DNA of 64,000 nucleotides from Croceitalea sp947503285 (GCF_036985505.1 NZ_BTGQ01000005.1:186001-250000), one strand, 5' to 3'; positions 17,969-26,922 are shown, numbered from the stretch's first letter. A program made the numbers and translations. The notes: a model not told the origin generated them from the letters alone.

Positions 17969-18984
17969 TAAACTGAGAATGTAGAATCAACATGTTTTTG
18001 GATTAAGTCTCTCAATCCTTCTATTGTTTCCCACTCATCATTATTCCCCGAATTATAACTAAAGCCGTGAGGTACTTTTTTAGCATTAAATTCTTTGATA
18101 AATTCTTCTAAAGCCCAATTAGGAGTAGAGGGAACAATTGCAAAATACTTGCCTAAGTCATAAGTGTAAAAAGAGTCAGAAGGCGTAATCATTTCTTCGT
18201 GTATTTTTTCACCAGGTCTAATCCCTACTATTGGCTTTTCACAATTTGGGCCAATGGCCTCAGCTACATCTGTTATTCGATACGACGGTATTTTAGGCAC
18301 GAACAACTCTCCGCCCCAAGCATTTTTAAGAGCATGCATTACCATATCTACTCCTCCAGATAAAGAGATGTTGAACCTTGTCATGTTTTTATCCGTAATA
18401 GGCAATTTGTTATCAACCTTTTTTCTTTTTATAAAATAGGGGATAACAGATCCATTAGAGCCCATTACATTACCATAGCGAACCACTGAAAATCGTATGG
18501 GATTATTTCCTTTGATATTATTAGCCGCCACAAAGAGTTTATCAGAAGTTAATTTCGTTGCTCCATAGAGGTTGATTGGTGCACAGGCTTTATCGGTTGA
18601 AAGTGCTACAACACGGCTTACATTAGTAGCTAGACAAGCATCGACTACGTTTTGAGCCCCACCTATATTTGTCTTTATACACTCTTCCGGGTTGTACTCG
18701 GCAAGATGCACATGTTTCATTGCGGCGGCATGTATTACGTAATCTACGCCTTTAAAAGCTCTTTCCAAACGAGCTCTATCTCTAACATCTCCAATAAAAT
18801 AGCGAATTTGGGGATATTTTTCTTGTGGAAACTCTTGCGCCATCTGAAACTGCTTTTGCTCATCCCTAGAAAAAATGATAAGCCTTCTGATATCAGGATG
18901 ATTTTCCAATATGTGTTTCGTAAGTGCCTTGCCTAAAGAACCTGTCCCACCAGTAATTAAAAGAGATTTTCCTTCAAAAGTCAT
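17968..18984 (-). CDS. pseB: UDP-N-acetylglucosamine 4,6-dehydratase (inverting)
   Basis: This 338-residue SDR starts at ATG 18984; an in-frame TTG immediately before it extends the frame by one codon. The Rossmann motif TGGTGSLG is at 11-18. The active-site set matches the FlaA1/PseB branch: STDKA with D131 and K132, plus Y140 and K144 in LYGATK. PseB dehydrates UDP-GlcNAc with C5 inversion, giving the 4-keto-L-arabino sugar that commits carbon to pseudaminic acid. It opens the nonulosonate block, 33 bases after the Wzz-like gene, and shares one base with pseC. Confidence 0.92.
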   Translation of the reverse strand: MTFEGKSLLITGGTGSLGKALTKHILENHPDIRRLIIFSRDEQKQFQMAQEFPQEKYPQIRYFIGDVRDRARLERAFKGVDYVIHAAAMKHVHLAEYNPEECIKTNIGGAQNVVDACLATNVSRVVALSTDKACAPINLYGATKLTSDKLFVAANNIKGNNPIRFSVVRYGNVMGSNGSVIPYFIKRKKVDNKLPITDKNMTRFNISLSGGVDMVMHALKNAWGGELFVPKIPSYRITDVAEAIGPNCEKPIVGIRPGEKIHEEMITPSDSFYTYDLGKYFAIVPSTPNWALEEFIKEFNAKKVPHGFSYNSGNNDEWETIEGLRDLIQKHVDSTFSV

Positions 18985-19017
18985 CAATCAAATATTAATT
19001 TTTGTTATTAAAAAGGG

Positions 19018-20070
19018 CTAACTGTTTTGACCATATTGTTTTAGAAAATGATTAATGCCAATTAATCCAAGTGCCACCAAAACTAATGATAATAAAACAA
19101 TAGGTAGAAGAAACTTATAACTCTTCCAAAATCCTTTTTGTTTAACCCCTCTAGTAGGAAAATCACTGATTACATTAAGAATTTCAGATTTATTGGCTTT
19201 TTCTTGATTCAATTGCACTAATTGATTTTTCAAAAGCTCTCTTTCTTTTATCAAGGCCAACTCTTTGTTTTGTGATTCTCCATTTTCTGCCAAATTGATG
19301 TTGGTACCTTGCATGGGTTTGTCTGCTTCTTTTACCAAAACGGTTTTGTACAATTGCTGCAAAGAATCCACTTCGATCAATTGATTGTTGATAATGGAAT
19401 CTTGCAGTTTAAGATTGAGATCATTAATTCTTTTTTGCAGTTTGAAATAGTCGTTTGCGGATATGGACCCTATAATAGCTGGCTGAATCTTTTTTGCAAC
19501 CTTATTATCCGTACTGATGACTGAAATCTGATGGAAACGGGCATCCATAGAGTTAAAATTCTTTAAATAGCTTTCATAATCCAAGGCTTTGACCGTAGTC
19601 GTGTCCAACTCTCGAATAAACTCATCAAAAAGCTTAATTTTCTGGTTTTCATCAGAATAGGAATCTACAAAAATCTCTTTAATCGACCCAGCATCATTAA
19701 CTGAAATCCCCAAAGCTTGCGAAAGTGCAATCGAATCTTGAGCATCAGCCAAATCATTGTAAAAATCAAGGTTATTATACAATTGCTGAACGCTATTGAA
19801 ATTAGGTTCCACCACCATTCTAGAAATATATTTCTCCGTTTTTAGATTGTCAAGAACATAGCCACTAATCGCACCAACCACAACCGCAATGGCTAAAACC
19901 AAAAAATTCTTCTGAAGAAAAAGGAGAAATAAAATGACTACATGAAAAACACCTTTAAATATACTGCCAATAAAATTGAAAAGCTTTTGAAATGCCTTTC
20001 CTATCAATTGAAACAACTGCCCTAAATCTATTTCGTCTGAAGAATTGTTATTTGTCTGATTCTCTGCCAT
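19018..20070 (-). CDS. Wzz-like chain-length determinant (polysaccharide co-polymerase)
   Basis: This 350-residue protein has a membrane helix near 48-72 (FLVLAIAVVVGAISGYVLD), a long helical periplasmic region and a second helix near 323-342, the topology of Wzz co-polymerases. No Walker motifs or tyrosine-kinase domain are present. The N-terminal 45 residues are longer than usual and contain a hydrophobic/amphipathic stretch. It probably controls the modal length of the Wzy product. It lies 2 bases downstream of the nucleoside-phosphorylase-like gene and 33 bases upstream of pseB. Confidence 0.75.
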   Translation of the reverse strand: MAENQTNNNSSDEIDLGQLFQLIGKAFQKLFNFIGSIFKGVFHVVILFLLFLQKNFLVLAIAVVVGAISGYVLDNLKTEKYISRMVVEPNFNSVQQLYNNLDFYNDLADAQDSIALSQALGISVNDAGSIKEIFVDSYSDENQKIKLFDEFIRELDTTTVKALDYESYLKNFNSMDARFHQISVISTDNKVAKKIQPAIIGSISANDYFKLQKRINDLNLKLQDSIINNQLIEVDSLQQLYKTVLVKEADKPMQGTNINLAENGESQNKELALIKERELLKNQLVQLNQEKANKSEILNVISDFPTRGVKQKGFWKSYKFLLPIVLLSLVLVALGLIGINHFLKQYGQNS

Positions 20071-20072
20071 AA

Positions 20073-21758
20073 TTAGCTATTAAATAGTTGTTCTAAAATT
20101 TTATCGGTAATTAGATAGGTTGGTTTTACGCCCGTGGTTCCCAATCCACCTGAAGCCAGTGTACTTCCTGTTTCTAAAGGATTGTCCGATGCATAATATG
20201 CATAACGCACTTTAACCTCATTGCCAATACTTTTTCTGATTTTTGAGGCGGACTGTATCGCCTTTTGATAGTGCACACCCTCCATTTCCAATCCAATAAC
20301 ATTCCAAGTGGAATCATAAAAAAACTGAAGGATATCCTTATTCTGCAGAGAGGTGCCCAAAACAGTGACCATCGTACCTTCCACAACTTTCAGTCCGTTG
20401 CCTTCAAAGTCATTAGCGGATAATTCATTTTTAAAGGGATAATTATCCGCAGTTCCCTCAAATATGTGGGCAGAGGGAATCATCAAATCTCCTTTTCCAC
20501 CTTCAAGTATGCCCGCCTTACCCATTATCGAAATTGAATCTACCTTCAAGAAAGTGTTCTTGTTCTTTACTTTATATGGTTTTAAAAGCTCGTCTATGGT
20601 TTCATAAGCTTGCTCTCCGAACGCATAATCCATCACAAAGATAACTGGTTTTTCATCAGTAGGAATATCCGTTCGGAGATCATAGCAACAAGCACCTTTT
20701 TCAACTTTGGCCATGTCAAAAATCTGCACATCAATATTGGCCCCTGATCTATCATCGATATATAACATCCCGTTCTTTTGGGCAAGTGATGTTACCTTAT
20801 CCCTCAAATGTTTATTATCTGATGAGCTTAGCGCCTCATAAATTTCCAATGGACTACTATTCGAAAATTCCTTTTTTAAAGCAACCTTAGCGAACAATGA
20901 ATTCATAACGCTGTGCATGTTGGCACTTATAATATGAATGGGCCTGTTTATCAAATTTCGCTTTACAAGGGTTTCTTTAATCGTATCTGCCCAACGTTCG
21001 CCATGTATGTGATGACCAAGGCGCTCCCGCAATAAAGGGCTAAACGTAATGGTTCTTTTGTTACCCGTCGTTTCTTCCTCCAATGCTAGTTTACCCAACC
21101 AAAAAACGATATTCAAAAATCTATCCTTTTTTTCTTTAGAAGAAAGCTTCTGATGGATCTCTACCACTTCTTCAAAAGATCTTCCCAAGATATTCGCCGT
21201 ATGGATCAATGCCACTTCCCGTTCAGGGTCTGTGGGTTCTACCAAGCGAACAAAGGCTTCAAGCTTATCCCAATCCCTTATCGTTTTTTGGGTTTCTTCA
21301 ATAAATACCCTATTACAAATTTTTGTAGACTCAATGAACAAAAAGGTCAAATGGGTTAAAATGTCATAAATATCGGATCTGCCACGGGTAATCTCAATAT
21401 TCATTTGCTCGTCATCGATACGATAGCAATTTCTTCGACGTTTTGGGGGTATTATAGCGGTTAGGTGTGATTTTGAGAACCCCTCATCTGAGGTCAAATT
21501 TATAAAACGGCATTCTTCTATCCCTTGGGGAAGACGCTCCAAAACATAAATAAGTCCATTCAACTCCCCTTTTTCTTCTGCGACAGTTCCGTATATCTCG
21601 GGGCGAAGTACTAAAAGTGCATTGCGTAAGGCATTGCCCGAAACACCCGATGGCTTGTAAAAGCCCCTATTCAATAAATGGCGCATCGTAATATACAGTC
21701 GCTCTATGGCGTTAGTGGATTCTTGTGCCCTTGTCGTTTCTTTTATTTTTATGCCCAT
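20073..21758 (-). CDS. Conserved Bacteroidota protein with nucleoside-phosphorylase-like C-terminus (possibly DUF6909)
   Basis: This 561-residue cytoplasmic protein starts at ATG 21758; a promoter-like box at 21774-21781 argues against the longer TTG start. The N-terminal ~330 residues are helical with no recognised motif. The C-terminal ~230 residues show signatures like the NP-I (PNP/UDP phosphorylase, AMP/MTA nucleosidase) superfamily: IMGKAGILEGGKGDLMIPSA, a glycine turn plus GD strand; GLEMEGVHYQKA, equivalent to the purine/ribose-binding MEG motif; and YYASDNPL, near the catalytic Asp. It probably corresponds to the family called DUF6909, from memory. It is the first gene of the polysaccharide run, 2 bases before Wzz. 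Its function is unknown. Confidence 0.7.
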   Translation of the reverse strand: MGIKIKETTRAQESTNAIERLYITMRHLLNRGFYKPSGVSGNALRNALLVLRPEIYGTVAEEKGELNGLIYVLERLPQGIEECRFINLTSDEGFSKSHLTAIIPPKRRRNCYRIDDEQMNIEITRGRSDIYDILTHLTFLFIESTKICNRVFIEETQKTIRDWDKLEAFVRLVEPTDPEREVALIHTANILGRSFEEVVEIHQKLSSKEKKDRFLNIVFWLGKLALEEETTGNKRTITFSPLLRERLGHHIHGERWADTIKETLVKRNLINRPIHIISANMHSVMNSLFAKVALKKEFSNSSPLEIYEALSSSDNKHLRDKVTSLAQKNGMLYIDDRSGANIDVQIFDMAKVEKGACCYDLRTDIPTDEKPVIFVMDYAFGEQAYETIDELLKPYKVKNKNTFLKVDSISIMGKAGILEGGKGDLMIPSAHIFEGTADNYPFKNELSANDFEGNGLKVVEGTMVTVLGTSLQNKDILQFFYDSTWNVIGLEMEGVHYQKAIQSASKIRKSIGNEVKVRYAYYASDNPLETGSTLASGGLGTTGVKPTYLITDKILEQLFNS

Positions 21759-21773
21759 CACTATATTTCGGCA

Positions 21774-21781
21774 CAAAAATA
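21774..21781 (-). promoter_or_regulatory. Putative -7 box (TATTTTTG) before the polysaccharide operon
   Basis: The reverse complement reads TATTTTTG, an exact match to the Bacteroidota primary-sigma consensus TAnnTTTG. It lies 16-23 bases upstream of ATG 21758 and overlaps the alternative TTG start, supporting the shorter start. No clear TTG at -33 is seen. It would be the promoter of the whole minus-strand polysaccharide run. Confidence 0.4.
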
Positions 21782-21817
21782 CATGAAATAGGCCAACTTA
21801 CTAAATAGGTACTTACC

Positions 21818-23311
21818 CTAAGCTTGGTATGCGTTGAGTGCCTCTGCCAACTTTCTATCATTTGCAAGTCGCTGCACTTTATTTTGCCCTCCCAACTTAC
21901 CTATACTTTTCATATAGTCTTGAAATCCGTTTTGCTTGATCTTGGTGATTTTCAATGTTTGTAGAATTGCGCCATCAATAAGATCAAAATAATAGGAGTT
22001 TTGGCTTTGCATTGTGTCGTCAAGTATAGAAACGAACTTTGCCTCGTCATGCGGTTCCTTCTCAAATTCAATCATCCACTCATGATAGGGAAGCCCCTCT
22101 TTTGGCGAAGTCTGTGGAGCAACTGTAAATTCGTTTACCCTCGCACCGGTGGCTTCAATAGCTTTTTTCATGGCTTCTTCTACCTCTTTTGCAATCACAT
22201 GTTCGCCGAAGGCCGAAATAAAGTGTTTGATGCGCCCTGATACAATGACCTTATAGGGCCTTAAAGAAATAAACTGAACGGTATCTCCTAAATTATATGC
22301 CCACAAACCCGCGTCGGTACTTATGATCATGACATAATTAGTATGAAGTTCAACGTCTTTCAACGTGATTCTTTTTGGATTCTCGACAAAGAATTCATCG
22401 GCCCTAACAAACTCATAAAAGATTCCTGAATTGAGCAAGAGCAACATTCCCTTGTCGTTTTGGGCATTTTGGTATGCGAAAAACCCCTCACTAGCCGGAA
22501 AAAGCTCGATACTATCTACTTTACGGCCAATCAGATTTTCAAATTTTGCCCGATAAGGTTCGTAATTGACCCCACCATAAATAAAAAGATTAAAATTTTG
22601 GAATAGTTCCCCTACCTTCTTTCCACTTTTGTTTCGGAGCCTTTCAAAATACATTTGCACCCAAGAAGGGATTCCGGCAATGACCGTCATATTCTCATTC
22701 TCCGTTTCTTCTACAATTGCATTGACTTTGGTTTCCCAGTCTTCAATACAATTGGTTTGCCAACTTGGCAATCTGTTTTTTTGAAGATAACCCGGTACAT
22801 AATGTGCTGAAATACCTGAGAGCCTACCCAATTTTACCCCATTTTTTGCTTCTAAAATTGGACTTCCTTGCAAAAAAATCATTTTTCCATCAACAAAATC
22901 GACATTTCCTGTTTCATCGATATAATTTAGAATGGCATCCCTTGAGGCCTCGACTTGATTTTTAATGGATTCTTTCGTGATGGGAATGTACTTAGCCCCA
23001 GATGTTGTTCCTGAGGTTTTGGCAAAATATAGGGGCCTACCGGGCCAAACCACATTTTCACCGCCCTCAACTATTTTTTCGATATATCCCTTCAGTGCCT
23101 CATAATCACGTATTGGAACCTGCTTCACAAAATCATCGTGTGAGATTATGGTCTTGAAATTATGGTCTTGACCGAATTCAGTGTTTTTTGCTTTTTTAAT
23201 CAGTTCATTAAATACTCCTTTTTGGGTCTCAATGGGGTTATTGATCCATTTAGAGTTTTTTTTGGTAATCCTACGGGCAAAGATTTTTGCTGCAAACGCT
23301 TTAAGTGACAT
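21818..23311 (-). CDS. GH3 auxin-responsive-promoter family protein (acyl-adenylating enzyme)
   Basis: This 497-residue protein is a bacterial GH3 family member. The ATP-binding motif KTSGTTSGAKYIP (about 107-119) is the adenylate-forming P-loop, and ASEGFFAYQ (about 268) and YNLGDTVQF (about 354) are the second and third adenylation motifs. The family joins carboxylic acids to amines through an acyl-AMP; substrates of bacterial members are largely unknown. It is common in Flavobacteria beside an M23 peptidase. Here the M23 gene lies only 5 bases upstream, so they are co-transcribed. Confidence 0.88.
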   Translation of the reverse strand: MSLKAFAAKIFARRITKKNSKWINNPIETQKGVFNELIKKAKNTEFGQDHNFKTIISHDDFVKQVPIRDYEALKGYIEKIVEGGENVVWPGRPLYFAKTSGTTSGAKYIPITKESIKNQVEASRDAILNYIDETGNVDFVDGKMIFLQGSPILEAKNGVKLGRLSGISAHYVPGYLQKNRLPSWQTNCIEDWETKVNAIVEETENENMTVIAGIPSWVQMYFERLRNKSGKKVGELFQNFNLFIYGGVNYEPYRAKFENLIGRKVDSIELFPASEGFFAYQNAQNDKGMLLLLNSGIFYEFVRADEFFVENPKRITLKDVELHTNYVMIISTDAGLWAYNLGDTVQFISLRPYKVIVSGRIKHFISAFGEHVIAKEVEEAMKKAIEATGARVNEFTVAPQTSPKEGLPYHEWMIEFEKEPHDEAKFVSILDDTMQSQNSYYFDLIDGAILQTLKITKIKQNGFQDYMKSIGKLGGQNKVQRLANDRKLAEALNAYQA

Positions 23312-23316
23312 CTGTT

Positions 23317-24186
23317 TTAGTTAAAGTCAATAAAGTCCAATGGGTTGACCGGTTTCCCTTTTAGCCAAAGTTCAAAATGAAGGTGTGGGCCGGTCGTGAG
23401 TTCCCCGGTATTTCCAACGGAAGCAATAACCTCTCCTGCAACAACATGATCACCCTGCGATTTTGCCAGGGAGCCGTTATGTTTATAAACTGAGGTTAGG
23501 TCATTCTTATGTTCAATGATGATGACATACCCCGTACTGGCAGTCCATTCTGAAAAAATGACGACACCATCTGCCACTGATTTGACCGAAGCGCCCTGTG
23601 GTGCGACTATATCAACCGCAAAGTGTTTTTTATCAGCATCATATTCTTGAGATAGGGTTCCACTTACCGGTGCGAATAGAATAGTGCCTATTGTCTCCGC
23701 ATTTCGTTCAAACAGATTATACTTATCTTCTAACTCTACCTGCTCCCTCAATTGCAAGTCTTCTTGAATTGGCCTCAAATTTATACTTGATGGATCAAGC
23801 TTATAGCGCTCAAAAAGGGAATCCCTATTAATTTCATTGTTCTCAATATCACCCCGAAGTACCTTTTGCACATTTTCTAAATACTTATTGGTATAATTTA
23901 ACACGGTAACCAACGAATCCGTTTTATAGGTCAATTCCGTGGCCTGTCTTTTGAGTCTTGTAGAGGAATACCCCGGAATGTATTCCCGAAGCGGTGTAAA
24001 GGCAATGAGCAATGTCGTTAAGCCAATCAATAATATAATGGCCAAAGTTCCCGTAACGAATACATTCAGCCTACTTAGCTTAAAAGATATTTTCTCTTCA
24101 AAAGTACTCTCGTTCAAAATGACCAAGCGATACTTATGAAGAAGCTTTTTCTTGATTTCTTTGCTTCTTTTAGCTTTTTTTGCCAT
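23317..24186 (-). CDS. M23 family metallopeptidase (LytM domain)
   Basis: This 289-residue protein has a basic N-terminus, one membrane helix (about 40-63), a coiled-coil segment (75-165) and a LytM domain. Zinc ligands are visible as H188/D192 (HxxxD) and the HLH pair 268/270, with H236 as the additional active-site His. It is therefore an active-looking peptidoglycan endopeptidase, tethered to the inner membrane and acting in the periplasm. The layout is like that of the divisome/elongation-linked M23 proteins of Bacteroidota. It is the first gene of a two-gene unit with the GH3-family gene. Confidence 0.9.
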   Translation of the reverse strand: MAKKAKRSKEIKKKLLHKYRLVILNESTFEEKISFKLSRLNVFVTGTLAIILLIGLTTLLIAFTPLREYIPGYSSTRLKRQATELTYKTDSLVTVLNYTNKYLENVQKVLRGDIENNEINRDSLFERYKLDPSSINLRPIQEDLQLREQVELEDKYNLFERNAETIGTILFAPVSGTLSQEYDADKKHFAVDIVAPQGASVKSVADGVVIFSEWTASTGYVIIIEHKNDLTSVYKHNGSLAKSQGDHVVAGEVIASVGNTGELTTGPHLHFELWLKGKPVNPLDFIDFN

Positions 24187-24302
24187 GATAACAAATATAA
24201 TCTTAGTATTTCATTTGTACATCATAGACCTCTATTTTGAGGTCCTTTTAACCTTTTGAAGGGGCTTATCCATCAAAAGACAATTTAAACTACATGCCAA
24301 CG

Positions 24303-24332
24303 TTGATATTAACAAGATTTATGGTATCTTTT
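24303..24332 (+). promoter_or_regulatory. Putative promoter of tatA
   Basis: TTG at 24303-24305, a 19-base spacer, then TATCTTTT at 24325-24332, one base off the TAnnTTTG consensus. It is 37 bases before the start codon. Confidence 0.4.
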
Positions 24333-24368
24333 TAGTAATTTTACCTTCTTATTTAAAAGTGCTTATTT

Positions 24369-24563
24369 ATGGTTGCTCAAAATATATTTCTCGGTTTGGT
24401 AGGTCCTTGGCAAATTGCCATTATCGTTTTGGTAATTCTTTTGCTTTTTGGTGGAAAGAAAATTCCTGAATTAATGCGAGGTTTGGGCAGCGGGATCAAA
24501 GAATTCAAAGACGCTTCAAAAGAAGACGAAAAGTTAGAGGAGCGTAAAGAAAGTGACTCTTAG
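24369..24563 (+). CDS. tatA: Twin-arginine translocase subunit TatA/TatE
   Basis: This 64-residue protein has the TatA plan: a short periplasmic N-terminus, one membrane helix (about 11-27), the FGGKKIPEL hinge and amphipathic helix (residues 27-45), and an acidic/lysine-rich tail. TatA oligomerises with TatBC to export folded proteins. It is alone here; no tatC is nearby. A promoter-like pair lies at 24303-24332. It is divergent from the M23 gene, a pairing seen in other Flavobacteria. Confidence 0.9.
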   Translation: MVAQNIFLGLVGPWQIAIIVLVILLLFGGKKIPELMRGLGSGIKEFKDASKEDEKLEERKESDS

Positions 24564-24779
24564 GGGCCGCGTTAATTCCCATCACACCACTAATTTCAAA
24601 ACGGCAATCCCTTTTGACCTTCATCGGGGTTCGTCTATACTTCAAAAACCCCTCGTTTCACAACAAAAACTAAATCAGCTGCTTCGTAAGGTTTAATTTA
24701 GTTTCAAACTAATTGAACTAGGTAAACGATCTGCTACGGTTTGATCCATAAAACCGCTAAATTTTTGTTTGAATCGGTT

Positions 24780-26852
24780 ATGAAGAACTTACTATTACTG
24801 CTTAGCTGCATCACTTTTTTTAATGTGCAGGCCCAAACACTGACCTCCCTAGATTTTGAAGATGATCTTGAGTCGGTTCAAAAAGTCGATTCTGTTGAAG
24901 TTGACGATTTGGCCCATCTAAAATCACTTTCCAAAAAGCGCTTTTCTTCTAGTGAAAAGTCTAACTATGTCGCCCGGTTAATTAAGAAAGCTGATGCTTA
25001 TTTTGATAAAATGTGGTATGCGGAGGCATCTGAGCTTTATGATATTGCCCTGAAGAAAGACTTGAAAAATGCCTCTTCCAGAGTGCTTCAACGCGCAGGG
25101 GACTCCCACTATTTCAATTCCAACATGGAAAAAGCCTATTATTGGTACGCGAAACTCTTCGAAATACACCAACAAGATTTGACCGATTCCGATTATTTCA
25201 GATATGCCCATGTTTTGAAAGGTACCGGAAGATATAAAAAAGCAAAGCGGTTGGTGGCCATCTTCAATAAGAAAAAAGAAGTTGAAGAACTGGCCGCGGC
25301 AAAAGAGCAGCTCCAAAAAATAAAGGCTGAAGACTACATAAAGAACATTGAAATAAAAAACCTGAATATCAATTCAAAGTATTCTGAGTTTGCGCCAATG
25401 TTCCATGAAGGCGAAAATCTGGTATACGCTTCTTCTAAAGATTCCGCATTTTTAAAGACAAGAAGGTACAAATGGAACAACCAACCTTTTTTAGATCTTT
25501 ATGAAGGTACGGTCGGAGAAAATTCAAGCTTGGTACAAAATGTGAAAAAGCTACATAAAAATGTAAATTCAAAATACCATGAAGCTGGAGTGGCATTTTC
25601 TCCCGATCAAAACACCATCTATTTTACCCGAAACAACTTTAGCAAAAAACTCAAAAGAGCTAAGAATGGAATAAACCACTTGAAGATCTATCGCTCTGAA
25701 AAAATAGATGGGGAATGGTCGAAAGCCAAAGAACTTTCATTCAACAGCGAAGATTATTCTACGGGGCATCCTGCGATGAGCGTAGATGGCAAAAAGCTAT
25801 ATTTCGTTTCTGACAGGCCCGGTGGTTATGGCGGAACCGATATTTACGTGGTTGATATCAATGAAGATGGTACTTTTTCTACCCCGATGAACCTTGGCAA
25901 GGAAATTAATTCGAACCGACGTGAAATGTTTCCGTATGTAACAAAGAAGACACTTACCTTTTCTTCTGACAGACAAATGGGGCTGGGTGGTTTGGATATT
26001 TACGAGGCCAAACTTGTCAATGACGCTTTTGGGGCACCCACAAATTTGGGGAAACCTATAAACAGTATACGCGATGATTTTTCTTATATCGCCGTTGAAT
26101 CGGGTGAAACAGGTTATTTTGCCTCAAACCGAAAAGGGGGTAAAGGCGATGATGATATCTATTCCTTCAAAAAATTACCTGTAGAAAAGGTAGAAGAAGA
26201 AAAAACGAGCATCGTTGGTTTAGTAACAGAGTTGCTTACCGGGGAGCCGTTGACGAACGCACAGGTAGTATTGCTTGACAAAGATGAAAACGTTGTTCAA
26301 CAAATAGAAAGTAATGCCGATGGAACGTTCCGTTTCGAAGATCTGCCCCAAAACAGTACTTATACCATAGCTACTGCAGACCCAGACTATTTTGCAGATA
26401 GCCAAACCATAGCTACAACTGAAGAAGATGAAGTAAACGTAACCATTTCCTTAAAGAAACTTGACGACGTTATCGTAGTTGAAAATGATATCAAAAAACT
26501 AAAAACGGATAAAATTTACTTCAACTTTGACAAGTCCAGTATACGACCCGATGCCAAGAAAGAGTTGGACAAACTTCTTGAAGTGTGGGAAAAGTATCCT
26601 GATATGGTCATCAAAATTGAATCACATACCGATGCCATCGGACCAGCAGCCTACAACCGATACCTATCGGATAAAAGGGCCAAGGCAACACGGGATTACC
26701 TGATCTCAAAGGGAATCGACGCTTCGAAAATTTACAGTGCCATTGGATATGGGGAGCAATACCCAATCAACGATTGTAGTGATGGTGTTCGTTGTGAACG
26801 ATCAAAACATCAAGAAAATCGACGTTCAGAATTCATCATCATGAGCATGTAA
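24780..26852 (+). CDS. OmpA-family protein with TPR, PD40 propeller and carboxypeptidase-regulatory domains (PorE-like architecture)
   Basis: The start is taken at ATG 24780, which opens a signal peptide (MKNLLLLLSCITFFNVQAQ); the longer frame from 24741 has no such signal. In the 690-residue product the domains are TPR-like helices (about 60-180), a WD40-like/PD40 beta-propeller (about 195-460, with repeats such as LYFVSDRPGGYGGTDIYVV), a CnaB/carboxypeptidase-regulatory domain (about 475-560) and a C-terminal OmpA peptidoglycan-binding domain (about 580-690, with the HTDAIG motif). The same order occurs in PorE, a T9SS-associated component of Porphyromonas. No PorP or sorting-domain protein is adjacent here, so its partner is unknown. 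Confidence 0.88.
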   Translation: MKNLLLLLSCITFFNVQAQTLTSLDFEDDLESVQKVDSVEVDDLAHLKSLSKKRFSSSEKSNYVARLIKKADAYFDKMWYAEASELYDIALKKDLKNASSRVLQRAGDSHYFNSNMEKAYYWYAKLFEIHQQDLTDSDYFRYAHVLKGTGRYKKAKRLVAIFNKKKEVEELAAAKEQLQKIKAEDYIKNIEIKNLNINSKYSEFAPMFHEGENLVYASSKDSAFLKTRRYKWNNQPFLDLYEGTVGENSSLVQNVKKLHKNVNSKYHEAGVAFSPDQNTIYFTRNNFSKKLKRAKNGINHLKIYRSEKIDGEWSKAKELSFNSEDYSTGHPAMSVDGKKLYFVSDRPGGYGGTDIYVVDINEDGTFSTPMNLGKEINSNRREMFPYVTKKTLTFSSDRQMGLGGLDIYEAKLVNDAFGAPTNLGKPINSIRDDFSYIAVESGETGYFASNRKGGKGDDDIYSFKKLPVEKVEEEKTSIVGLVTELLTGEPLTNAQVVLLDKDENVVQQIESNADGTFRFEDLPQNSTYTIATADPDYFADSQTIATTEEDEVNVTISLKKLDDVIVVENDIKKLKTDKIYFNFDKSSIRPDAKKELDKLLEVWEKYPDMVIKIESHTDAIGPAAYNRYLSDKRAKATRDYLISKGIDASKIYSAIGYGEQYPINDCSDGVRCERSKHQENRRSEFIIMSM

Positions 26853-26871
26853 CTTGAACCAATAAAAAACG

Positions 26872-26908
26872 AAAAGCCCCATTGCTGAAAACAATGGGGC
26901 TTTTTTTT
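26872..26908. terminator. Bidirectional intrinsic terminator
   Basis: A 9-base-pair GC-containing stem (26876-26884 with 26892-26900) with a 7-base loop is flanked by A-rich sequence on the left and eight T on the right. It sits between the convergent ompA-family gene and the DUF4837 gene and can serve both: the T run ends the plus-strand transcript and the A run ends the minus-strand one. Confidence 0.8.
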
Positions 26909-26922
26909 GATGTGCTCTCCAA

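Noticed and set aside
24192..24199. TATATTTG (minus strand) before the M23 gene
   Set aside because: Ends about 6 bases from the start codon with no -33 element; chance in A+T-rich DNA cannot be excluded.
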